From Pseudoxanthomonas mexicana (lineage in GTDB: Bacteria; Pseudomonadota; Gammaproteobacteria; Xanthomonadales; Xanthomonadaceae): DNA of 39,390 nucleotides. The notes beneath the pieces were generated by a model. It was not told the origin of the DNA. It saw only the letters and a list, made by a program, of their open reading frames with translations, and ran no database searches. Positions within the stretch are counted from its first letter, which is position 1, and every line of letters begins with the position of its first letter. The stretch covers positions 1-39,390 of the forward strand of contig NZ_LSIF01000089.1 in assembly GCF_001556105.1 (NCBI RefSeq), written 5' to 3'. The position numbers and the translations under genes are program-made. This document shows positions 24,661 to 32,480 of the stretch, piece after piece.

Positions 24661-25926
24661 TCAGCCGAAGCGCGCGAGCCCGTAAGGCGTCAACGGAATA
24701 TCCGTCGCGTGGCCAGCCATCATCTGGTCGACCAGCCTGCCGGTGACCGGCCCCTGTGTCAGGCCAAGATGGCCGTGGCCCGTGGCGATGAAGATATCTT
24801 CTCCCGGCACGCGGTCGATGATGGGCAGCGAGTCCGGCGTGCACGGGCGATTGCCTGCCCATTCCGACACCGGCTCACCGGTGATGCCCGGAAACAGCTT
24901 GCGCGCTTCCGGATCGAGGCGGTGGATCAGCGCATAGTGCGGGTCGCGGCCGAGCGCGGTCAGCTCCTTGATGCTGGTCATGCGGATGCCGGCCTGCATC
25001 GGCGACACCACCATGTAGCGCTCGGCCCACAGCGTGGGGCGCTGCACGACCGCCTGCACCTCCGGATACATCAGGTGGTAACCGCGTGCGGGGATCACCG
25101 GGATCTTCAGGCCGAACGGACGCAGCAGCGCGTTGCTCCACGCCCCTGCGGCCACGACCACGCGGCCGGCATGCACGGGACCGCGGTCGGTATCGATGCG
25201 GTAGCCGTCACCCTGCCTGGCGATCGCCGACGCGCTGGCGGTCAGCGATGCCGCACCGCGCGCGCGCAGGTCATCGAACAGGCGACGGCAAAATTCCCCC
25301 GGGTCGCGCATCGCCAGCGATTCGCGCTGGAACACCGCGCGCTGGAAACCCGTGCCGATGTTGGGTTCGAGGTCGCGCAGCTGGGCGGCATCGAGCACGT
25401 CGAACGCGACGCCGCGCTCGCGCATCAGTCCGCGCTCCCATTCGCCCTTCTCGAAGGTGGCGTCCTCGCTGTAGACGTGCAGGTAGCCGGTGTGGCCGAT
25501 CAACTCGTTCGCACCGATCCGCTCGCCCAGATCCAGCCACGCACCCCGCGAGGCGGTGTTGATCGCACTGAGGGCGTCGATGATCGGCAGCACATGCTGC
25601 AACCGCCCCTGGTTGAGGAACTGCAACAGCCAGCGGGCGTAGGATGGACTGACGGCCCAGTCCAGCTTCAGCGGCGCCAACGGGTTGGCGAGCATGCGCA
25701 GCGCCTTGGTCACGATGCCAGGCGTGGACTGCGGCATGACGTTGCCGACCGAGATGGAACCGGCATTGCCGAACGAGGTTTCGCCCGCCGGTCCCTTGGC
25801 GTCGATCAGCAGGCAGGACAGTCCGCGGTCCATCAGATGATGGGCCGTCGACAGGCCGACGATGCCGCTGCCGATCACCGCGACATCGGTCGTCTGCGGC
25901 GAGGAAGAAGAAGGGGAAGGACTCAT
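24661..25926 (-). CDS. dadA: DadA-type FAD-dependent D-amino acid dehydrogenase
   Basis: A 421-residue flavoprotein of the DAO/DadA family. After a Ser/Pro-rich start, VAVIGSGIVGLSTAHHL places the FAD motif GxGxxG at 19-24; ETSFGNAGSISVGNVMPQSTPG is the typical DadA region, and GHGHLGLTQGPVTGRLV closes the FAD site near the C-terminus. It oxidises D-amino acids, chiefly D-Ala, to keto acids and passes electrons to the respiratory chain. Its ATG overlaps the stop of the D-Ala-D-Ala dipeptidase gene by 4 nt, so D-Ala released by that enzyme is a likely substrate. The large upstream open frame is a shadow of that gene. Confidence 0.88.
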   Translation of the reverse strand: MSPSPSSSSPQTTDVAVIGSGIVGLSTAHHLMDRGLSCLLIDAKGPAGETSFGNAGSISVGNVMPQSTPGIVTKALRMLANPLAPLKLDWAVSPSYARWLLQFLNQGRLQHVLPIIDALSAINTASRGAWLDLGERIGANELIGHTGYLHVYSEDATFEKGEWERGLMRERGVAFDVLDAAQLRDLEPNIGTGFQRAVFQRESLAMRDPGEFCRRLFDDLRARGAASLTASASAIARQGDGYRIDTDRGPVHAGRVVVAAGAWSNALLRPFGLKIPVIPARGYHLMYPEVQAVVQRPTLWAERYMVVSPMQAGIRMTSIKELTALGRDPHYALIHRLDPEARKLFPGITGEPVSEWAGNRPCTPDSLPIIDRVPGEDIFIATGHGHLGLTQGPVTGRLVDQMMAGHATDIPLTPYGLARFG

Positions 25927-26630
25927 CGGATCGGAACGTCGTAGGCGGTGTGTGGGGTGGGTTCGGGACGGAAGGTGAAGTGCCACCACTCCATCGCGTA
26001 GTTCTGGAAGCCGTGCCGCGCCATCGCCTGGACCAGTTGCTCGCGGTGGCGGCGCTGTTCGTCGGTGATCGACGCATGCGCGGTATTGGCGCGCGGATCG
26101 AAGAAGTCGAACGGCGTGCCCATATCGAGTTCGACGCAGGCGTCGCCTTCGCAGCGGACCAGGGTCAGGTCGAGCGTGGCACCACGGCTGTGCCCGGAGG
26201 TCTCCGCGATGTAGCCGTCCAGCAGGCTCGCCTTCTCCAGGTTGGGGTAGTACGCAGCCTTCGTGCGCTGGTCGGCCGGATCGCGTGCCCAGCGGACAAA
26301 GTGCTGCACCGCTCGCACCGGGCGATAGCAGTCGAACACCTTCAGCGACAGGCCTTCGCGCTGCACGTCCTGTTGCACGCGTGCGAGCGCCTGCGCGACC
26401 GACGCCAGCAGCAGGCACTTCGGTGCTTCGTAACCGGTAACGGGCGCGCCGACGAAGTTGTTCGCGCCGGCGTAGCGGATGTCCTGCTTCAGTCCGGGCA
26501 CGACGCTGGCCGCGTCGACCAGATCCGCCTCGGCTGCCTCCTGCGCAGGAGATACCTGCACGGCCGACGAAGAAGCGCAGGCGCCCAGCCATGGCAGTGC
26601 GCACGCAAGCAGCAGCGAGGCACCGCGCAT
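25923..26630 (-). CDS. VanX-type D-Ala-D-Ala dipeptidase, lipoprotein
   Basis: A 235-residue M15D metallopeptidase. The zinc site is SGHSRGATLD (H147 and D154) plus EWWHF (catalytic E214, ligand H217), and CYRP supplies the conserved Arg (103). A signal sequence with lipobox LGAC (lipid Cys 18) places it in the periplasm on a membrane, unlike cytoplasmic VanX of vancomycin-resistant bacteria. It cuts D-Ala-D-Ala into D-Ala. It begins 1 nt after the stop of the serine hydrolase gene and overlaps dadA, so the three are one operon. The setting indicates a catabolic DdpX-like role rather than antibiotic resistance. Confidence 0.88.
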   Translation of the reverse strand: MRGASLLLACALPWLGACASSSAVQVSPAQEAAEADLVDAASVVPGLKQDIRYAGANNFVGAPVTGYEAPKCLLLASVAQALARVQQDVQREGLSLKVFDCYRPVRAVQHFVRWARDPADQRTKAAYYPNLEKASLLDGYIAETSGHSRGATLDLTLVRCEGDACVELDMGTPFDFFDPRANTAHASITDEQRRHREQLVQAMARHGFQNYAMEWWHFTFRPEPTPHTAYDVPIR

Positions 26631-26631
26631 G

Positions 26632-28176
26632 TCAGCGGCACGCCTGCGTGCGGTGGAAATCGAGGTCGGCATAGTCATAGCTGAAGTCCGCGTCCGGATC
26701 GACATGCGACAGTGTAAGTCGCGCATCGCCACCTGCAGGCACCGTGGCGAAGTGCAGCCATGGCTCCGCATCCACGCTGTCGTCGTCCCAGTCGACCAGC
26801 CAGCGCTCGCCCACGCGCATGACGGTACCCGCCAGCATCGGCGAACGCGCGGCGACGAAGCGCACGCGATCGCCCTCGGGACACAGCGCCACGTCGCCGA
26901 ACCAGGGATCGCGGTAGTGCCCGGCCCACTCCGCAAGCGATCGAGTGCTGGCGATCGTGCGATCGCGCGTATCCGGCTTGGGCGTGGCGGCTCGCTCACT
27001 CGCGCGCTCCTGCTCCAACTGAGCGGCGTAGTAAGCGACCGTGGGTGACGACTGAGGCGCAGTGAACTGTTTGGTCAGCACCTGCCCCAGCACCGCACGC
27101 GCCGCTTCACCCTCGCCGTTGATCAGGATGACGATACCGGTGCGCTGGTCGGGCAGCAGGATGACCGATGAATACATGCCGGCCAGCGTGCCGGTATGCG
27201 CCACCTTCCACACACCATCCACATCGGACAAGCGCCAGCCGTACCCATAGGCCGAGAAGTGGCTGTTCTCCCAGGCACGCATGCGTGTGCTCACCGGCAT
27301 CGGCATGTGCGACGTCCAGACCGCCTTGCGCTGCGCGGGCGATAGCCATGCGGGTGTTGCTTCCGGCGACAGCCACATGCGCATCCACGCCAGCATGTCG
27401 TCGAGGCTGCAGCGGATGCCGCCTGCGGCCATCGAGGTGACATTCGGAACGACGTCGCCGTCTTCGCGGATGACGCGATTGCCCTGGGGCGTGCGCATGT
27501 GCGGCTGCGCCACGTTACCGACCTCGGAGCGGCTCCATTCGCCGACCTGGCAGCGCGACAGGCCGAGCGGCTGGAACAGCTCGCGCTTCACCAGGTCTTC
27601 ATACGGCGCGCCACCGGCCGCCGCCGCAACTTCGCCCGCCACGACATACAGCAGATTGTCGTACGCGTAGTTGGCGCGGAAGCTGTGCGTGGGCTTGAGA
27701 TGCGCGAGGCCGGCGATGATGTCGCTGCGGGTGAACCGGTTCGGCTCCGGCCACAGCATCAGGTCCCCCGCGCCGAGGCCCAGACCACTGTTGTGGATCA
27801 GCAGGTCGCGCACCTGCATCTGCTGCGTGACCCACGGGTCGTGCATGCGGAATTGCGGCAGGTATTTCGTGACCGGGTCATCCCACTTCAGCTTGCCGGC
27901 ATCGACCAGGCGCGCGAGCACGCCGGCTGTCATCGCCTTGCTATTGGACGCGATCTTGAACAGCGTGTCGTTGTCAATCCTGTCGCCACCGCCTGCGCGC
28001 ACTTCGCCGAGCGTGCGCGTGTAGACCACATCGCCGTCGCGGATTACCCCGACCGCGAGTCCAGGCAGTTGATAGCGATCGAACGTTTGCTCCACGGCCG
28101 CATCGAAAGCATCGTTGCCGGGCGCGGCATGCGTGCAGGGCGCAAGCAGGACGAGACAGGCGAGGAGATGCTTCAT
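26632..28176 (-). CDS. Serine hydrolase of the beta-lactamase/DD-peptidase (S12) family with DUF3471-like C-terminus
   Basis: A 514-residue periplasmic enzyme with a signal peptide (about 1-18, THA-APG). The active-site set is S77-NS-K80 (SxxK), Y172-D-N174 (YxN) and HTGTLAG (KTG equivalent), as in class C beta-lactamases, DD-carboxypeptidases and D-aminopeptidases. The C-terminal about 110 residues (AEWAGHYRDPWFGDVALCPE onward) look like the DUF3471 beta-barrel domain often attached to this family. Operon neighbours (VanX-type dipeptidase, DadA, TonB receptor) suggest it trims peptides with D-residues rather than destroying antibiotics. The ATG at 28176 is preferred to one at 28221 because it starts the signal peptide. 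The substrate is not determinable. Confidence 0.82.
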   Translation of the reverse strand: MKHLLACLVLLAPCTHAAPGNDAFDAAVEQTFDRYQLPGLAVGVIRDGDVVYTRTLGEVRAGGGDRIDNDTLFKIASNSKAMTAGVLARLVDAGKLKWDDPVTKYLPQFRMHDPWVTQQMQVRDLLIHNSGLGLGAGDLMLWPEPNRFTRSDIIAGLAHLKPTHSFRANYAYDNLLYVVAGEVAAAAGGAPYEDLVKRELFQPLGLSRCQVGEWSRSEVGNVAQPHMRTPQGNRVIREDGDVVPNVTSMAAGGIRCSLDDMLAWMRMWLSPEATPAWLSPAQRKAVWTSHMPMPVSTRMRAWENSHFSAYGYGWRLSDVDGVWKVAHTGTLAGMYSSVILLPDQRTGIVILINGEGEAARAVLGQVLTKQFTAPQSSPTVAYYAAQLEQERASERAATPKPDTRDRTIASTRSLAEWAGHYRDPWFGDVALCPEGDRVRFVAARSPMLAGTVMRVGERWLVDWDDDSVDAEPWLHFATVPAGGDARLTLSHVDPDADFSYDYADLDFHRTQACR

Positions 28177-28289
28177 GGCGCGGCCCGAACTTCCGGAGAT
28201 TCCAAGCTTGTTGCCCTGCATGCAGGCGGGCCGCCGCCGACATTGCCGGCGACGGCGCTTGCCTTGATGCGGTTTGACGACGGCTCAGG

Positions 28290-31169
28290 TCAGTTGAATT
28301 TGTACTCGACCATCAGCGCGAACGAACGTCCACGGGGATCGGCGACGCGTGGTTCCCATGCGGCACCCGAGGCGAAGTCGTTGTAGTGGGCGGTGAACGG
28401 CGGATCCTCATTGAGCAGGTTGCGCACGATGAAGGTGAACTTGGCGTTCTCGAGACCCGTCCAGCCCAGGCTGTAGTTGTACGTGATGTAGTCGTCGACA
28501 TCCGGCTTCCAGTTTTCCGGAATGTAGCTGTTGTTGACCACGCTGACCGGGACTTCATCCTTGTAGCCGTCGCGGTAGATCTGCGTGAGCGTGTGCGACC
28601 AGTCGCCCTTGGCCCACGCGATACTCAGCGTGTGCTTCCACTTCAGCGGCAGGTTGTAGTAACGGATGTACTTGCCGACCTGGTTCGGACCGTACGGCGT
28701 GCTCTCCAGCGCCTTTTCCTGGAAGCTGTCGATGTAGCTGCCATTGAGGTTGACGCGGAACGTGCCGCCGGCAAGCTCGCCGATCACGTTGGCATCCAGC
28801 TCGATGCCGCTGATCAGGGTGCCGCCGGAGTTGATGAAGCGGCGATCGATGGCAACCACCTGGCCGCCCGCATCGCGGATCCAGTTGGCAGTGAACAGGT
28901 CGTAGTTCGCCACCAGCGTGGCCTGGTTCGGCACGCGGATGGTGTTGGTGCGTTCGATCTGCCACCAGTCGAGGCTGACGTTGAAGTTGTCGTTCGGCGC
29001 GAAGACCACGCCGAAGCTCTTCTGGTCGGACGTTTCGGGCTTCAGGTCGGCCTTGCCGCCGGTCAGGATGCTCGGCTGGATGGCCGCACAGCCTGGCACC
29101 GTCGGGCTCGCCACGCCGCTCGGGCAACTTGCGGGGTCGACCAGATCGAAGCCGGTGTAAGGGCTTTCCGTCACGCCACTGAACAGCTTGGTGAACTCGG
29201 GCACCTTGAAGCCGTCGCTGATCGCGCCGCGGAACGCCAACGAATCGATCGGCTGCCACTTGAACGAGAACTTCGGATTGATCGTGGCACCGAAACCGTC
29301 GTAATCGTCGCGACGCACGGCCAGACTGACTTCCAGGCTGTCGACGATCGGCAGGAAGGTTTCGACATAGAGCGCCTTCACGTCGCGCGACACCTTGGGC
29401 AGGTTGTTTGTCGCATCGAACGGCGCGCCGAAGATGTAGCTGTTGTCCAGGACGATGCCGTCCTTGGTCGAACCGAATTCGAACTCTTCGCGGCGCAGGT
29501 CGACACCGACCGCGGCCATCACTTCTCCACCCCACAGATTGAAGCCCAGGCCACCGGAGAACGCGGCATCCAGCGTGGTGACGGTGGACTCGCCGCCGTA
29601 CAGACTAACGCCTGCGGCCGAGGCCGCCTGCAGCATCGCGACGCCGGCCGGGTCATGCTGCTGGCCCGGCATCAGGAACGGATTCAGCAGCCCGCTGCCC
29701 AGCGCCGCCTTGAAGCCCGGCGTGAAGTAATAGCCGCTGCCCAGCACCGACTGCGCCTCACTCGCGGCACGCGACAGGCCGATGTCGTAGTCCCAGCTGC
29801 CGATCGTGCCGTCCACGCCGACCAGGAAGCGGTACGCCTTGGTGGTCGTCTCGATCTGGCGCGGGCCGCACACCTCGCAGCGCCAGCGGTAGGGAATCGG
29901 GCGACCATAGACGAGATTGGTGGGGCCGAAGTAGCTGGCCAATGCGTTGTAGATCGTGTTGTAGGTCGCGGTCGTATTTGCGTTCAACGGATACCAGGTG
30001 CTCGGTCCCAGCGCGGTCGCGGCCGTAGAGACCGAGGACGTGATCTGCTGCGCCTCGAACTGGCGATTCGATTCCGAGCGCGATGCCATGACTTCGGCGT
30101 AGAAGCGGTGGTTCTCGCCGATCTTGAACGTGGCGCGGCCCAGCGCCTGCAGGCTTTCCTGCGGCTGCTGCATGACCTGTGCAGCCGGATAGTCCCAGGC
30201 GCAGGCGTACTTCGAATTGGCGACGCCCCAGAGGCGGTAGCCGTACGGGCCCATCATGTCGCCACCGGCCTCACAGCCGGCTGCGCCGGGCAGGTTGAGG
30301 ATGTTGATCAACGCCTGGCCGCCGCCGCCAGCCGGGTCGGCCAGCGTGCCGGTGATCAGGCCACCCGCCAGGTTCGAGACGGTGGCGAACGGCGTCCCAC
30401 GGGTATCGGGCGACAAACCCCGATTAAGCTGGAAGGTATTCGAGTAGTCGCGGTCGCTGCCGAGCAGGATCTCGTTCTGGCGGTAGTTCATCGTGCCCCA
30501 GACGTTCCAGCCGTCCGCGTCGATGTCGCCCATGCCGCCAAGCAAGCTGTAGGTGTAGATGTTGCCGCCGCCTTCCTGGGTGACATCGAAGCCGGCATTG
30601 ACCGTGATGCCCTGATAGTCGCTGCGGGTGATGAAGTTGATCACGCCGCCGATGGCGTCGGTACCGTAGACCGCCGACGCGCCATCACGAAGCACTTCAA
30701 CGCGGTCAATGGCAGCGAACGGGATGGAGTTGAGATCGACGGCTTGGCCGCGCAGGCCGTGCGTGGCGACGCGACGACCATTCAGCAGCACCAGCGTGGC
30801 GTCCGCGCCCTGGCCTCGCAGGTTGGCGCCCGACACACCGTTGTTGCCACGCAGGTCGGCCGGTGCGATGCCGGCGTTGGACGCCAGGCTGTCCGACGCG
30901 TTGCTCGCCACGTTGAGGAACTGCAGCAGCTGTTCTGCCGAGGTGATGCCCTGCGCCTCGATCTCCGCTTTCTGGATGATGGTGACGGGCAACGCCGCCT
31001 CCACATCGGTGCGCTTGATACGTGAACCGGTCACGGTCACGGTGTCCAGCGTGCGGGCGCCGCTGGTGGGGGCCGCTTCCTGCGCGAGCACGACGCCCGG
31101 AATGGCCAAGCCCAACAGGATGGCGGAAGCGAGGTGGGTGGGCCTGAGCGAAAGGCGTCGAGCGGGCAT
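28290..31169 (-). CDS. TonB-dependent outer-membrane receptor
   Basis: A 959-residue receptor. Signal peptide 1-29 (GVVLA-QEA), TonB box DTVTVTG at 42-48 followed by SRIKR, plug domain about 55-175 (LPVTIIQKAEIEAQ, LRGQGADATLVLLNGRR, IDRVEVLRDGASAVYGTDA, GGVINFITR), then a beta-barrel to the end (LMVEYKFN). There is no STN signalling domain, so it is a transporter without sigma-regulator coupling. A clear GAGGAGAG site precedes the ATG at 31169. It heads the unit with the serine hydrolase, D-Ala-D-Ala dipeptidase and dadA genes (113-bp gap), and an operator-like palindrome overlaps its probable promoter. Context suggests peptide or muropeptide uptake; sequence alone cannot name the ligand. 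Confidence 0.92.
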   Translation of the reverse strand: MPARRLSLRPTHLASAILLGLAIPGVVLAQEAAPTSGARTLDTVTVTGSRIKRTDVEAALPVTIIQKAEIEAQGITSAEQLLQFLNVASNASDSLASNAGIAPADLRGNNGVSGANLRGQGADATLVLLNGRRVATHGLRGQAVDLNSIPFAAIDRVEVLRDGASAVYGTDAIGGVINFITRSDYQGITVNAGFDVTQEGGGNIYTYSLLGGMGDIDADGWNVWGTMNYRQNEILLGSDRDYSNTFQLNRGLSPDTRGTPFATVSNLAGGLITGTLADPAGGGGQALINILNLPGAAGCEAGGDMMGPYGYRLWGVANSKYACAWDYPAAQVMQQPQESLQALGRATFKIGENHRFYAEVMASRSESNRQFEAQQITSSVSTAATALGPSTWYPLNANTTATYNTIYNALASYFGPTNLVYGRPIPYRWRCEVCGPRQIETTTKAYRFLVGVDGTIGSWDYDIGLSRAASEAQSVLGSGYYFTPGFKAALGSGLLNPFLMPGQQHDPAGVAMLQAASAAGVSLYGGESTVTTLDAAFSGGLGFNLWGGEVMAAVGVDLRREEFEFGSTKDGIVLDNSYIFGAPFDATNNLPKVSRDVKALYVETFLPIVDSLEVSLAVRRDDYDGFGATINPKFSFKWQPIDSLAFRGAISDGFKVPEFTKLFSGVTESPYTGFDLVDPASCPSGVASPTVPGCAAIQPSILTGGKADLKPETSDQKSFGVVFAPNDNFNVSLDWWQIERTNTIRVPNQATLVANYDLFTANWIRDAGGQVVAIDRRFINSGGTLISGIELDANVIGELAGGTFRVNLNGSYIDSFQEKALESTPYGPNQVGKYIRYYNLPLKWKHTLSIAWAKGDWSHTLTQIYRDGYKDEVPVSVVNNSYIPENWKPDVDDYITYNYSLGWTGLENAKFTFIVRNLLNEDPPFTAHYNDFASGAAWEPRVADPRGRSFALMVEYKFN

Positions 31170-31422
31170 GCAGATCTCTCCTCTGAATGTCTGGAACGCG
31201 CGGTACGCGCGACCGGTGTGATGGACTGCGATACGCTCGACGCGTCGTTCCGGGAGTCCGACGCATTCGCCCCAGCCGGCGGCGGCGCCATCGATCCTCG
31301 ATCCCCGGCCCGGATGGCTCCCCATTCGCGCCTTGCAACGCATCCGGTCCCGGATGCGCATCACAGCTTGCAGATGAAACGGACTGCACCGGCACCCCTG
31401 CCGGTAAAACCCCTGTGATGGC

Positions 31423-31451
31423 GGTTTAGCACGCAGCTTGACCGCAGTCAA
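31423..31451 (-). promoter_or_regulatory. Sigma-70-like promoter for the TonB receptor operon
   Basis: On the minus strand TTGACT (31446-31451) and TAAACC (31423-31428) are 17 bp apart. The -35 box overlaps the end of the palindromic operator at 31448-31464. The same arrangement, TTGACC-18 bp-TAAACA, appears in front of the amidase gene. Confidence 0.5.
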
Positions 31452-31464
31452 TAAATTATTCTTG
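31448..31464. promoter_or_regulatory. Operator-like palindrome, site 1
   Basis: TCAATAAATTATTCTTG, with the perfect palindromic core AATAA-A-TTATT (31450-31460). It differs at only the central base from site 2 at 32393-32409. A second small palindrome, GAATATTC (31485-31492), lies about three helical turns away. The likely binder is the MurR/RpiR-type regulator at 35081-35938, inferred from location; this site would block the receptor operon promoter. Confidence 0.65.
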
Positions 31465-31496
31465 CGGCCCTAAAAAACTGACTTGAATATTCCTGT

Positions 31497-32315
31497 TCAC
31501 CGCTGTGGTCCGACGCGACCTGCGGTCAACGCGTACAGGATGCGCAGGTCTTCTGCGTCCAGTTCATTGCCTTCCATTCCCCGGAAACGATGATGAAACG
31601 CACGCACCGTATCCGCGCGGTTGTCGATGGAATAACCGATGGCCTGCAGGGCGAGCCACGGATCAAACCCGGGCGGCGGCTCGCCGGCGTCCCCGGCAGG
31701 CCAGACGCCGAAGCCCGCCTCCGCCAAGCGCTTCCACGGAAACAACGGGCCCGGATCGATCTTGCGCGACGGCGCCAAGTCCGAGTGGCCAATGATCTGC
31801 GAGGGCGGGATGCGCAAGCGTTGCGTGAGGTCGCGCAGCAGCACGATCAGGCTGTCGACCTGCGGATCCGGAAACGGGCGCTTGCCGTCGTTGTCGATCT
31901 CGATGCCGATGGATGCGTTATTGACGTCGGTGATCGCGCCCCAGCGACCGGCGCCAGCATGCCAGGCGCGCTGTGTGTCACTGACCAGCTGGTAGATCTT
32001 GCCGTCCTTGCCCACCAGATAGTGGGAACTCACCCGCCCGCCGCTGTTACGGCTGCGCAACGTGTCCAGCGACTGCTCCACCGAACTTTGCTCGGTGTAG
32101 TGCAGCACGATGACCACCGGACGGCGTTCGTCGAAATTTTTCGAGGGCACCCAGGTGGCGAGGGGATTTCGCGGGGCGGTGTGGGCGCAAGCGCCCAGCA
32201 GCAGCGCGATCGCGCCGGCCAGAAGCGGACGAACGATCCATCGCAACCGCGCAGAGCGCACGGTCGTCCGGGCATCTCTCCTGCGTGCCGGCGACACGCC
32301 GCCGATCTCCGCCAT
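31497..32315 (-). CDS. amiD: AmiD-like N-acetylmuramoyl-L-alanine amidase, lipoprotein
   Basis: A 272-residue zinc amidase of the Amidase_2/AmpD fold. Zinc ligands are H72 (VLHYTEQ), H177 (GHSDLAP) and D187 (KIDPGPLFPW); the catalytic Glu is probably E139 (GIEID). A lipobox LGAC (lipid Cys 43) marks it as a lipoprotein, like E. coli AmiD (about 276 residues), which strips stem peptides from MurNAc, including anhydro-MurNAc, in the periplasm. The N-terminal tail before the hydrophobic segment is long, so the start is uncertain: ATG 32315 (chosen), GTG 32336 or GTG 32258. It is divergent from the NlpC/P60 gene across the second operator-like region. Confidence 0.85.
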   Translation of the reverse strand: MAEIGGVSPARRRDARTTVRSARLRWIVRPLLAGAIALLLGACAHTAPRNPLATWVPSKNFDERRPVVIVLHYTEQSSVEQSLDTLRSRNSGGRVSSHYLVGKDGKIYQLVSDTQRAWHAGAGRWGAITDVNNASIGIEIDNDGKRPFPDPQVDSLIVLLRDLTQRLRIPPSQIIGHSDLAPSRKIDPGPLFPWKRLAEAGFGVWPAGDAGEPPPGFDPWLALQAIGYSIDNRADTVRAFHHRFRGMEGNELDAEDLRILYALTAGRVGPQR

Positions 32316-32366
32316 CTTGCTACGGCTGCCTTGCACGTCATGCGCCCCGAGGTGACCCTTACGTCT

Positions 32367-32396
32367 TGTTTACCATGGCCGAAAACAGGCGGTCAA
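32367..32396 (-). promoter_or_regulatory. Sigma-70-like promoter for the amidase gene
   Basis: On the minus strand TTGACC (32391-32396) and TAAACA (32367-32372) are 18 bp apart, and the -35 box overlaps operator site 2, just as in the receptor operon promoter. Confidence 0.45.
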
Positions 32397-32409
32397 TAAT
32401 TTATTCTTG
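32393..32409. promoter_or_regulatory. Operator-like palindrome, site 2
   Basis: TCAATAATTTATTCTTG, core AATAA-T-TTATT (32395-32405), matching site 1 at 16 of 17 bases. A related element GAAATAAATATTC lies at 32425-32437, about three turns away, as at site 1. It sits between the divergent amidase and NlpC/P60 genes and could control both. Confidence 0.65.
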
Positions 32410-32434
32410 ATTTTTTTACGATTCGAAATAAATA
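32407..32434 (+). promoter_or_regulatory. Possible plus-strand promoter for the NlpC/P60 operon
   Basis: TTGATT (32407-32412), 16-bp spacer, TAAATA (32429-32434), with the -35 box overlapping operator site 2 and the -10 box inside the second AT-rich palindrome. A start of transcription would then fall about 40 bp before the NlpC/P60 ATG. The boxes are only partial matches. Confidence 0.4.
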
Positions 32435-32480
32435 TTCTCCACAAGTACGAAGGCTGACCGCATCGAGCGGAGGGGCAGGG

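Larger units (their letters stand above)
31170..31496. other. Intergenic region with receptor-operon promoter
   Basis: About 330 bp between the TonB receptor start and the stop of the amidase gene. No gene seen. It carries the putative promoter and operators for the receptor operon at its distal end (31423-31492), leaving a leader of about 250 nt before the receptor start. Confidence 0.6.

Noticed and set aside
25923..26630. Vancomycin resistance gene vanX
   Set aside because: The enzyme family is right, but it is a periplasmic lipoprotein in a catabolic operon of a Gram-negative bacterium without vanH/vanA, so resistance is not supported.
26632..28176. Beta-lactamase resistance gene
   Set aside because: SxxK, YxN and HTG motifs are shared with many peptidases and esterases; the DUF3471-like tail and operon argue for peptide processing.
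28386..31025. Plus-strand open frame of 879 codons
   Set aside because: Antisense to the TonB receptor; composition is typical of reverse-frame translation and there is no ribosome site.
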